This document shows positions 1 to 9,899 of a DNA stretch of 50,614 nucleotides, in pieces (positions within the stretch are counted from its first letter, which is position 1; each line of letters begins with the position of its first letter). The notes under the pieces are model-generated. The model made no database searches. It worked only from the letters and a program-made list of their open reading frames with translations, and was not told the origin of the DNA. The position numbers and the translations under genes were made by a program. The DNA lies in assembly GCA_902651635.1 (NCBI GenBank), contig CACRSC010000084.1:1616164-1666777 (forward strand). Direction: 5' to 3'. The stretch is from Mastigamoeba balamuthi (Eukaryota > Evosea > Mastigamoebida > Mastigamoebidae).

Positions 1-153
1 GAAGCCCGCATGCATCGAGGAGCACGACACGCTGGATGCTCTCAAGTGCTGAGTGCATCGAGATCACAGAACAAGCAAACAACGAGACGAGAGCTGGCTC
101 TGTTGTCACAAACAGTGCGTCCTCGGGACAGGACGCAAACATAGCTTCTGTGT

Positions 154-3110
154 TCATTGCTCTCCTGGGTCGTGCACGCTCATCGGAGCTCCCGTGGCTG
201 GGTCGTAGTACGGACCAGACAGCGGCACCGTCATCGACCCCGTTGACATCACAGGGACGCTGCTCGCTGTGGGGTCGCTGGGGCTCTGCAGCACCTGCAT
301 CGGCACTCCGCCCGCCGTGACGTAGGCGATGTCGGTGCCCACTCCCCCGTGGTCGACGGGCATCCCCGAGAGGTACACGAGCCCCTCGGCGTTCAGAGCC
401 GCCATGATGCCCCCGCTGCCGCTGCCGCTCGAGTTGGGCCCGCCGCTGTCGGACGTACCGGTTCCTGTGCCGGTGCCCACCTGCGCCGACTGGGCTGACG
501 AAATCGACGCCACGACGTTCTGCTCGATCACCGCGGCATCCACGAACGTCTGCGGCAGAGCCACATCGATGGGAATGTTCAGGGGCCTCGGGCCATACTT
601 GACCTTCCTCCTGCAATGCACCAGAAGTCAGTGGTGCATAAATCTGTGAGTCAAATGTCGAAAAAAACCGAAGTCGAAATTTCGCGTACGCGTAGATGAA
701 AGCGCCGACGACTACGCTGAGGAGGATTGCAGCGACGCCGCCGCCGACAGACGTCGAGATGATGAGGGTCCTGCGGGACTCGGCGGGGCGCGTGCAGATG
801 GCCGAGCGCGGGACGGTCTCCTGCCATCCCTGTAGGCAGTGGCACTCGGCGTCGCAGCCGTCGCCCCCGTCGCACGACTCGTTATGCGCCGCGTCGAGCA
901 CGCCGTTGCCGCAGCCCGTGCAGAAGCCCTGCCGGGCGGCGTACGGGTAGTGGCCGGGCACGCACTGGCACGTGGAGGCGTTGCAGAAGAGCCCCTTGTC
1001 GCACTGCTCGTCGCCCACGACGATCGAGTCGCCGCAGACTGCAACCCCTCCGTGAGCGACGCCGACGCCGGAACGCCGGAGGGCAGGCGGAGCTGAGGAG
1101 AGCACCTTCGACGCAGCCCTGGCGCCTGGGGCTCGTGGGCGAGTAGCCGGGGAGGCACTGGCACTGCGCGTCGCAACCGTATCCGCCGTCGCACTGCTCA
1201 GACGGCGTCCCGAACTCCTCTGTACGGTTGTTGCCGCAGCCTGAGGGGGGAAGCAGCGGGTCAGTTGACTCTGGAGGGCCAAGGGCAGGGATGGGGACCT
1301 GGGTCGATGCAGGTGCCCTGGTAGCTGCAGGTCTGGACGCCCTGGCAGTTGCCCACGCGGTTGGTCTTGTCGCAGTCGGGGTCGTAGACGCCGCAGTTGC
1401 ACGAGCACGTGCCCCCTGTGTTGTAGTCGGAGATGGGGCACTTGACGATGTTCCACCCCGCGGGCACCGCGCACGTGCCCGAGATGCACTGGAAGCCGTC
1501 GTGGCACGACGTCGGCAGCCGCGTGTTGGAGCAGTCGGGGTCCAGCGCCCCGCACTCGCAGTCGCAGACCTTGCCGTCGGCGTACCTGTCCTCAGGGCAG
1601 CTCCAGCTCTCTGCGGCGCCACCCCCAGTGAGCTCTCGCGTCATGCCACAGGGCTCCGCACCTTTACAGTAGGCGGGCAGGGCCGCGGCAGAGCTCGTGT
1701 TCATCTTGCAGATCGGCGAGCTGAAGCGGGTCGAGCAGACAGAGACGTTCTGGTAGAGGTCCCAGCAGTCGGGGTCTGAGATGCCCCCGCACTCGCACTG
1801 GCACCCGTCGTACGCCCAGTAGTTCTCGGCCCTGCACCCAGAGCTGCTCTTCCACGGCATCGCTGCGGCGCCTAGTGAGCCCGAGACGCCCGCGCCGATC
1901 GCAGGGGAGAGCCGGGAGCGGGACGCACTGACGCAGAAGCCCGTCTGGTCGCAGATTTCGGAGTTTTTGCAGTCGGGGCTGCTCTGGTTGTGCAGGCAGT
2001 CGATGTCCCACGCCCCGCACTCGCAGTTGCACACGCCGTCGCCGTACTGGGAGTCGGGACACAGCGTCCACGTAGGCGGTATCCCCTCCGTCTCTGTTGA
2101 TCGCAGGGCGCGGGTGTCGGAGAAGGAATGCGAATAAATCACAAAGACTAACGGAGGGCTCACTCCAGTCGTATTTGTGGCCCTTGGCACGCAAGACGAT
2201 GGCCCGCGTGACTCCGCTGGACGAGGCGACGCCGTAGACCTGCTTCCAGACGTAGTTGTCGGCGTTCCACACGAGGCGGATGGGCCTGGAGGGGTCCTTC
2301 ATCGTCGACATGGACACCTTCCTGCAGCTCCAGTAGTTCAACCCCAAGTACACGCCCTTCTCCCACGCGACTGGAGGAGCTGTGCTGAGGCCCCGCGGCC
2401 GAGCAGAGGGGGGCGAGGAGGGGGAGAGACGTGCTCATGGGTAGGCTGGGCCTGGTGAAGTTGACGGTGACCCAGTGGGACTGCGCTGTCTCGGCCATGG
2501 GCCACGCGGCCCTGAACGGGTACGACGCCCGCTTCTGGTTGGGCCGCAGGTAGTTGGACTGCCTGTCGGCCACGACGCTCCAGATGACCACCTCGCCGTG
2601 CACCTCGAAGACGGCCAGGGCCCGCTCGGCCGGCGAGAGCGCCGAGACGTTGGCGACAGTGTTGAGGCCCAGCAGGTTGAGGCAGACGCTCTCGTACTTG
2701 TACGGCACCTCGGGCGGCGTGAACAGCATCGCCCACGTGGCCTCTGCCATCTCCGCTGGCGACGTCACTGCGCGAGACCCGGTGACTTCCACGTCAGGGG
2801 GCCGCATAGACGGCATAACAAACGTGGCAGAGAAATGTATAGCGCATAGTGCATTCTGAGGACCCGCTGCTGGGGCGCAGGGTCGGAGACCGGGCACTGT
2901 GGAGGGCGGGCAGGGGCAGGGCGATGCGGGCGTGCCGGCGCAGAGGGCCTTGGAGTCGGCGTAGGTGTTGTAGATGCGGACGGAGCCCCACGCGTAGGCG
3001 GGGCCTGTGGCGTCGTAGGCCTCGCCTCCCTCGCACGCAGACTGCCCGCTGGCCACCTGCACGGCCGCTCCCAGCAGCAGCAGCAGCAACGGGATGTGTG
3101 CGGACTCCAT
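154..3110 (-). CDS. Cys-rich type I membrane protein, 878 aa, six exons
   Basis: Model: exons 3110-2431, 2384-2164, 2093-1299, 1240-1106, 1038-690 and 610-154; the phases close exactly to 879 codons. The ATG at 3110 opens a hydrophobic Leu-rich signal peptide (about residues 1-22). Residues 23-300 form an unrecognised ectodomain. Exon 3 carries four spaced repeats with the pattern CxCxCGxxDxDC (CECGAWDIDC, CECGGISDPDC, CECGALDPDC, CNCGVYDPDC). Exons 4-5 carry three modules of the type CGN...ESCDGGDGCDAECHC, like DUF4215/Myxococcus Cys-rich or EGF-like repeats. One Val/Ile/Leu-rich transmembrane helix (about 698-726) precedes a 150-residue cytosolic tail rich in Gly/Thr and Ser/Pro. It is probably a surface adhesion or recognition protein; no enzymatic domain is visible. 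Splice donors are relaxed (GTCTCT, GTGAGC, GTCCCC, GTGCTC, GTACGC), but every junction keeps frame and restores repeat spacing. Confidence 0.8.
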
Positions 3111-3887
3111 GGAACGTGGTTTTTGCGGGCTGCGAGGCTGCGGAATCGCCGCTATCTCCGGTTCGAATTGCAATACAGCTCGTTTGCCTATTTTTAGTGC
3201 GGTTGATCCCCGCTGGGCACTGAGCGCGCTGAGCGTGCCGGCAGGGGCCTGTCGCCAGACGGACTGCTTGCGGGGCGCGCGTCGTACGTAGCTCGGGACC
3301 AGGGCTCTGCAGCGCGGTCGGGAATGGGACAAATATCTGAGCATTTCGGAATCTTGGAAAACCCAGCAAGCGGTCAGCACACGAATCGAGGGCGCGGGAA
3401 GACTGCCGACGGACCCTGTCCAGCGCAGCGAGCTGCGGATTGCTTCCGGGAGCCGTGGCAGAGTTGCGGGCCGAGAGTGACATCCTCGCCATGTCTGTGT
3501 GATTTCTCTACCCGATCGGGCATAGAAACAAAGAAAAAGGCCGAAAGGGAACTTTTCTTCTTCGGTGTCCGTTCTCCGAAAATATCCACAAATCGCCTCA
3601 CAGAAACCGCCCGGGCGAACGGCACCGTTGCCTCTCCCGCGCCTCGGACATCGCCCTCGCGCCGCTCGCGCCCTCGCGCGCACGCTCTCAGGAAATTGTC
3701 CAGATTCATACGCGGAAACCCGAGATTCAGAGTGCACCTCTGCTGAGCGGGGCCGAAAATGCACCCGAGAGGTGCACACAAGTTATTTTCACCGGCGCTC
3801 GTTAGGCTGCTGCCCCTGCTGCCCCTCCTGCCCTCCCCCTCACACCACGCCACCACCCGCCTCCCCCTCCCACGCCTCTCCACTGCC
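3111..3887. promoter_or_regulatory. Divergent intergenic spacer (probable bidirectional promoter)
   Basis: This is the spacer between the start of the Cys-rich membrane protein (-) and the start of the small gene at 3888 (+). It contains AT-rich patches such as aaatatctgag near 3330 and gaaaatatccac near 3578. The open frames crossing it do not look like coding sequence. A shared promoter is inferred from orientation only; no TATA box is convincing. Confidence 0.35.
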
Positions 3888-4374
3888 ATGTGCACCCGGT
3901 CGCACGCGTACAGCCTCATGATCCCGTCGTTCTCGGTCCCCAGGCCCTCGGGCCGCCCGCGCTCCCGCAGCTCGCTCTGCCTCGCCTGGAGCCCCGCCCA
4001 GGACGAGACCGCCACCACCGAGCAGCAGCCCGCGCGCACACGGGCCCGCAGCGCGCCCGCCGAGTTCACCGGTGCGCAGGACTCCCTTTTTCCCCCTCAG
4101 CTGCAAAGCAGCGCGGCAGGCATTTAGCCGTTTGGGGTTATTTTTGCCGCTTGGGGGCCGAAGCTGCGCGAGATTCTAACGGGGAAATATCTTGTGCATC
4201 GCAGGAAGCCTGCTGTACACGGCGGCGTGCTGGAGCTCGCCGTGCGCGTGGGCGGCGCAGGCGCAGGAGCAGCAGCAATGGCGCCAGTACAGCGTGTTCA
4301 GCATCCAGCCCAGCGAGTTCCTCAACCTCGCCGCCGCCGCCGCGCCCGCCCACAACATCTGCCGCGCCTTCTAA
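3888..4374 (+). CDS. Small unknown protein, 117 aa, two exons
   Basis: Exon 1 is 3888-4071 and exon 2 is 4205-4374, with a phase-1 junction (ACC G|gtgcgc ... gcag|GA AGC) giving 118 codons. The first exon encodes an Arg/Ser/Pro-rich segment, and the second a Gln-rich segment (AQEQQQW), an Ala run and the end AHNICRAF. The 133-bp intron is AT-richer than its exons, as is usual here. I do not recognise the family. There is no signal peptide or transmembrane segment. High GC3 and a clean splice junction are the only support, so the ATG could be wrong. It is divergent from the membrane protein gene to the left. Confidence 0.45.
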
Positions 4375-5140
4375 GCGGGGCTGGCGTGTGGCCGCGGCGG
4401 CGTGTGTGTGTGTCCTGCGGGGGGTCCCCAGCCCCTGCGTGTATCGAGCGGTGGGCGCTGGGTGCCCCCCCGGCAGCAGTTAATTGCCCTGCGCGGTTTG
4501 TTTGTGTACATCGGGAAAACCGCCGGAATTCACTACCACGTCAACAAGCGGCCGGGCGGGTGGGGGTTTCTCGGGGAAACCTCTGGGGGGGCAGTGCGCC
4601 CTCCCCGGGGGCCCTGGGGAGCCCCGCCCGCACGGCGCGCGTCGACCTACGCCGCACCACCACCGCCACCACGCCCGGACCTCTTCTCTCTCTCTCTCTC
4701 TGGCCCCACAGCCCCCGCAGCTTTTTATTTTTTCTCGTGTCACTTCTCTTTCTCCTCGTCTCTCTGTCTCTCTTCTCCGTACGCCTTTGGTACTTCAGCT
4801 CTGATAGCATAGCACACGCAACTTACGCGCCCCCATCGAGAAAACCAGTAGAAACAATCGATACCGATACTGTACCCAAGCCCCGTTTCCAGTTTTTCCC
4901 AATGTCTGAGTTATCTGATATCCCAATTTCCTGATTGCTTTCCTTGAACGGCCGAGATATCGAGCGGTAGAAACAATCGATACGATGTCCCCCAGGCTGT
5001 TTCCAGTTCCCTCGATTTCCTGATTTCTTTCCTTGAACGGCCGAGATATCGAGTATCCACGGACGGGAAATCTGGTGGCTGAGAAATCAGGAAAACACGG
5101 TTGATTGCGTTACGAGAAACAAACGACGAGACCTGCCGGA
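4375..5140. other. Intergenic spacer with CT-rich tract and tandem repeat
   Basis: The spacer lies between the 117-aa gene and the VIT-VWA gene. It contains a pyrimidine-rich stretch at about 4680-4790 and the tandem repeat annotated separately at 4848-5053, which ends 87 bp before the next ATG. I see no coding exon. Confidence 0.5.
4848..5053. repeat. Two-copy tandem direct repeat
   Basis: Copy 1 (4848-4964) and copy 2 (4967-5053) both begin GTAGAAACAATCGATAC. They share a GTTTCCAGTT core and both end TTCCTTGAACGGCCGAG followed by ATATCGAG. Copy 1 is about 30 bp longer because of an internal segment. The repeat sits just upstream of the VIT-VWA start codon, so it may be promoter sequence that duplicated. 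Confidence 0.85.
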
Positions 5141-8100
5141 ATGAGCAGGTGCGGGACGCTGGTGGGGGACGCGGGGCAGGGGCCGATGCCGCTGACGGGG
5201 CTGGCGGCCGACGTGCGGGTGGTGGAGTGGGGCGTCGAGGTGCGCCTCTGGCAGCGCTACGCCAACGCGGGCGACGCCCCCGTCGAGGCCACCTTCGACT
5301 TTGTGCTCGACGACGGCGCCACCGTCACCAGCTTCACCGCCTGTCCGCTCCTCTCCTTCCCTCTGGGCGGTCGATGCGCTCGCCAGGGAATGCGGAATCC
5401 TATAAATAGGCCGCGAAGATACGAATATCTTCAGTTCCGAGAATCTCTGTAATGCCAAGAGGTATCCACACCCCTCCCGCAGCGGACCCTCGAAACAGAC
5501 CTAACCGGCAAACCTGAGGTGTTTGTGCTCTGCTCGCTTGCATCGCCCATTTCAATTGATTTGGCCCTTTTCTCGCGCTCTCTCTTACTCTTTCTGTCTC
5601 ACTTCAATTGATTTTGGACCCCCCTTTCTCTAGGCCTCTCACTTTTTTTGACCTCAGACATTGGGGACCGCCGGGTGGACGCCGAGCTGCGGGAGCTGTC
5701 CGAGGCCCACGCGCTCTACGACGACGCCGTGGCCGCCGGCGGCACCGCCGCGTCCCTCGAGCGCAGCGACGAGCACAAGGACGCCCTCCGCGTCAGCCTC
5801 GGCGCCCTGCCCCCGCGCTCCGACGCCGTCGTCGCCCTCTGCTACGTCACCGAGGCCTCGGCCCCCGACCCCTCGGCCCCGGGCCTCCTCTTCGTCCTCC
5901 CCGGCGGCCGCCCGCTCCCCGTGACGTGGCCTGGCGACGGCGGGGAGGCGGCGATGCCCGAGGTCTTCGCCCGCGGGCCCGTCTGCGTGCGCGGCGCCGT
6001 CGAGGCCGCGGCGGGCGTCGCCGGCGTCTCGTCGCCGTCGCACGCCGTCGCCGTCGACCCCCCGCGCGCGCCCGGCGGCCCCTGGACGTTCGCCTACGTG
6101 GCGCCGTCGCTCGACGGCCGCGACTTTGTGCTCCGCGTCGACCACGGGTCCCCGCACAGGTTGCGCGTCTCGCGGCGGTTCTGCGACGGTTTCACGCGGG
6201 TCTCGGCAGGTCTGCGGCGCGCGTGGCGGCGGGGCAGGGGCCCGGGCAGGGCCCTGCGGTGATGGCGTCGTTCTACCCGGACCTCTCGGCGTGGGCGGCG
6301 CCCTGCGAGTACGTGTTCGTCGTCGACTGCTCGGGCAGCATGTCGGGCGCGGCCATCGAGCACGCGCGCCGCGCGCTGCTGCTGCTGCTCGCCCGCCTGC
6401 CGCCCGCGTCGCTCTTCAACGCCGTCCGCTTCGGCACGGCGTTCGAGCGCCTCGCGGAGCGCAGCGTGGCGGCCACGCCGAGCGCGCTGGCCGGCGCCGA
6501 GCGGTGGGCCCGCGGCCTGCAGGCCGACATGGGCGGCACCGACGTGCTCTCGCCGCTGCGCGCCGTCTACGACGCCCCGGCCCCGGAGGGCACCGCCCGG
6601 CAGCTCTTCCTCCTGACCGACGGCCAGGTCGAGAACCGCGACGCCTGCATCGCGCTCGTCCGCAAGAACTCGCGTTCGCTCCTCTCGAATTCAATTGAAT
6701 TTCTGCCCCACAAAAAACCAACTCGAAAACCAACGCGCAGACACCACGCGGGTGTTCACGTTCGGCATCGGGGCGGGGGCGGACACGTTCCTGGTGCACG
6801 GCGTGGCCCGGGCGGGCGAGGGCGAGTGCGTGCTGGTCGGCGACGCCGGCGACCTGCCCGAGAGCGTCGCGCGGCAGCTCGCGCGGGCCGCGCAGCCGGC
6901 GGCCACGGGCCTCGCGCTGCAGTGGAGCGTCCCCGGCGTGCGCCAGGCGCCCCACGTGCTGCCCCCCGCTGTTCCACGGCGGCCGCCTGGTCGTCTACGC
7001 GCTGCTGCCGCCCGACTGCGCCGCCGCCGAGGTCTCCGCGACGCTCGCGGGCCGCGTGGGCGAGCACTCGTTCTCCGAGACCGTCCGCGCCGACCTCGGC
7101 AGCGCGGGGCAGTCGCAGGCGTTCGTCGCGCAGCTGGCCGCGAGGGCCGCGATCCGGGACGTCGAGGAGGGGCGCAGCTGGCTGGGCGAGGCCGTCGACG
7201 AGGCCCGCGCGCGCCGCGAGGTCGTCGGGCTGAGCCTCGCGAGCGGCGTGCTCTCGCGCTACACGGCCTTTGTCGCCGTCCGCAAGGCCCCCGAGGGCTC
7301 CGCGGCCTCCGAGTCGATGCAGCGCGTGGCCATCTCGTGCCTCCCCGCTGCTCTCTGCGCTCCCGCTGTGGCCGCCGCCCCGCAGCCGCAGCCCTCCCGC
7401 GGCGCTGCTGCTGCCCCCGCTGCTGCGGCCCCCGCGCCCGCGCCGAGGTACAGAGCGGACGTGCCGGTGGCGCCGCTGCTGCAGAGGCGCGTGGCGTCGA
7501 CGGCGCTGGTGCAGGTCACGGGGGCCGTGTGCTGGAGGTGCGACGGCGTCAAGTACCGCAGGAACGAGCTCTTCGTCGACCTCGTCGAGCGCGTGCGCCT
7601 GCGCGTCTCGCGCACGCGGCAGCCCGTCGAGCTGCGCGTCGACGGCGTCCTCTCGATGCGCGCGCAGCTCAGCGGGATGCCCGAGCTCCGCGTGGGGCTC
7701 AGCCGCCCCGTCGACGCGCTCGAGGACGTCGCCGTCTGCCCCTTTGTGCGCGTCGGCGCCGCCGGCGACGTGCTGCGCCTCGTGCCGCCCGACGGCGAGT
7801 TCGAGGTTATGCGCTACAGCGCCAGCGAGGGCCTGCGGGCGCCCGTGTGGGTCGAGCGCCTCGAGGAGGTCCGCCAGCAGGCCGGCGCCTGCGGTGGCTA
7901 CGCGTGCTGCGTAACCCTCTGCACGCGCTTCGCGGGCTCCGGGGCCGTCGCGAGGAACGTGGTCGTCCGAGTCCCCGTGCCCCGCGGCGCCCACAGCCCG
8001 GCGCTGCAGTGCGGCCGTGGGAGGCACGATGCTCGCTAATTATTTGATCCGCGGAATCAATTGATTTGGGCTCAAAAAGTCCCCTCGACTTCGCAGGGCC

Positions 8101-8385
8101 GAGCTGGTCGCTGGCGAGGATGCGGTCGTGTGGACCGTCAAGGAGGTCGAGGCGGGCAAGCAGCTGATGCTGAGGATCGCCGTGCAGGTCGCGCAGGCCG
8201 CGGAGGAGGCCGAGGGCCCGCGGGGCCGCGTCGACGAGGCCGTGGGCGTGCAGTTCGAGGTCACCGGGTACACGTGCTCTGGCCTGCGCCTGCTCTACTG
8301 CAAGGTCGTCGAGCGCAGCTCGTACAGCACCGTCATGTGGCCCCGCTGCATCACGCTGAGCGGCGACCCCTACTCGTTCGACTGA
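5141..8385 (+). CDS. VIT-VWA protein fused to an AP-mu homology domain (about 907 aa, one frameshift)
   Basis: Exons: 5141-5342, 5658-6159, 6210-6673, 6741-8008 and 8097-8385. Residues about 15-150 are a VIT domain (PMPLTGLAADVRV, then AYIGDRRVDAEL and YDDAVAAGGTAASLE across intron 1). Residues about 265-440 are a von Willebrand A domain with an intact MIDAS: DCSGS, GGTD and LLTDG. After an Ala/Pro linker, residues about 650-907 match the mu homology domain of clathrin-adaptor mu subunits: CWRCDGVKYRRNELFVDLVE, LSGMPELRVGL, PPDGEFEVMRY, TGYTCSGLRLLYCKVVE and CITLSGDPYSF at the C-terminus. Exon 4 runs from VWA into MHD without a stop apart from one surplus base in the C-run at 6962-6967, which shifts frame; the summed exon length is also one base over a multiple of three. 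A mu homology domain usually binds membrane cargo signals; here the N-terminal longin half of mu is replaced by VIT-VWA. Confidence 0.75.
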
Positions 8386-8520
8386 ATTTAATTGAATTGC
8401 CTGCCATGAAGTGAATTTGGGTTTGTTCTGTATTTGCAGTTTCTCTTTGCCGCGGAGGCCCTCTGTGCACTGGCGTCCCCCTCCTCTTCCCTTCCCTCAT
8501 CCGGCGCGCTCCTCTCATCC

Positions 8521-8997
8521 TCAGATGAGCGGCCTGTGGTTGGAGTTGAGGCCCAGGCACGCGGGGCTGTCGCCGTGCTCGAGGGACTCGACGAGGCTGT
8601 CCTTGGCGTCGCCCATGTCGTCGTCCTCCTCCTCGAGGTGCTCGAAGAGGACCTTCTTGCCCGCCCTCTCCTCATCCTCGCCCTCGGCGTCGTAGTCGCA
8701 GCAGCAGTCGCGCAGCCCGCGGGCGCCCGTCGCTGCCGCCCGCTCGTAGCGGCCGCACTGCTCGCCGTTGTAGTCGTCTTCGTCGTCGTCGCAGCGGTCG
8801 TCGTGGTCGGGGAAGAGGACGCAGTCGTCGTCGCACGAGGCCGGGGCGTCGAGAGAGAGGCGGTCGGCCTCGAGCTCGTCGAGCAGCGACATGGACGAGC
8901 CCTGCGAGTGCACCACCGCCGTCGCCGCCGAGCTGCACGTCGACATGTACGCCGACCCCTCTGCCAGCCACGGGCACGTGCGCCCCGCGTCCTCCGC

Positions 8998-9028
<31 letters not shown>

Positions 9029-9422
9029 AGGCGCTGCGTGTGGCCCGCGCCCCCAGCAGCTGTGATCGTATCCCAGTGGCCGTCGTCAGGGCTGCCGCTG
9101 TTTTCCTGCCGGCCGTTGCGGATGCCCGCAGTGGCCGCACGCGCCCCCTCGTGGCCGCAGGGCAGCTCCTCGTCGATCTCCCTCCTGCAGCGGCCGCCCC
9201 GTGAGCGATTCGCGTCGCAGGGACCGCGGGGGGCGCCAGGGAGGCCCTGGAGGGCCGGCAGGTGCGCAACTCGGGGCGGGAGGGCGGGAGGAACGCGAGG
9301 GGGCAGTCGAGGAACTGCTGCGCGCACGGCAGCGACTCGAGGTCGCCCACGGACACGCGTGCGCGGCGCGGGGCCGGCGTGTCCGACGGCGGGATCGCGG
9401 GGTGTGTGCCGGGGGCGGCCAT
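8521..9422 (-). CDS. Acidic, Q-tract unknown protein, 271 aa, two exons
   Basis: Exon 1 is 9422-9271 and exon 2 is 9184-8521. The donor GA|gttgcg and acceptor ctgcag|G are in phase, giving 272 codons. The N-terminus is Pro/Arg-rich with a VGDLESLPCAQQFLDCPLAF segment. A run of ten Gln (CTG repeat on the plus strand, about 9000-9030) sits mid-protein. The C-terminal half is strongly acidic (CDDDEDDYNGEQCGRYE, HLEEEDDDMGDAKDSLVE). No enzymatic domain, signal peptide or membrane segment is visible and I do not recognise the family. It converges with the VIT-VWA-MHD gene, leaving only 135 bp between stops. It is probably intrinsically disordered. Confidence 0.55.
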
Positions 9423-9899
9423 GGCGGGGCGCGGGAGGGCCGAGAGTACTCGGGACGCTGAGCTTCCTATTCGCTTTTTGACTTAGCGAAATGCAGCCAA
9501 GAATAGCGGGGGGCCGTCGGTTGTTCACATTCCGCCCACGGAATTCTGACTTCTGGGAGCCCCCTGCGCGGGGTCGCCCGCTGCATGCGCCGCCAGTCGC
9601 TCGGCCCGTCGCCGGGCGCCCGGCCGCGTCTTTGCAGGCCCGGAAAACACGAAGATCTCTGGGAAAGTTCTCCCGATTGAAAAACGCTCTCTACGACGGC
9701 CAGCACGCCTCCATCATTCCACGGCCATGCTTCCTACGGCCTCCCGTCCGCCCGAGGCGTGCGGTTCCGGAACTGTGCAGATTCATCGCCATTCCCGGAA
9801 GAGAAGATTCTCGACAGGATCTTTTGATACGCGGAGATATTATCCTGACATTATTCGCTCTTCTTTTTTTCCATTTGGCGCGCGCGCACCCGGCGCGGA
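9423..9899. promoter_or_regulatory. Divergent intergenic spacer (probable bidirectional promoter)
   Basis: The spacer is between the acidic protein start (-) and the coiled-coil gene start (+). It includes an AT-rich block, gagatattatcctgacat, at about 9835-9855. I see no exon. Promoter function is inferred from orientation. Confidence 0.35.

Noticed and set aside
5608-7233. 541-aa plus-strand frame across the VIT-VWA gene
   Set aside because: Only the 6210-6673 part is real (exon 3, VWA). The rest is Arg/Pro-rich out-of-frame reading of GC-rich exons and an intron.
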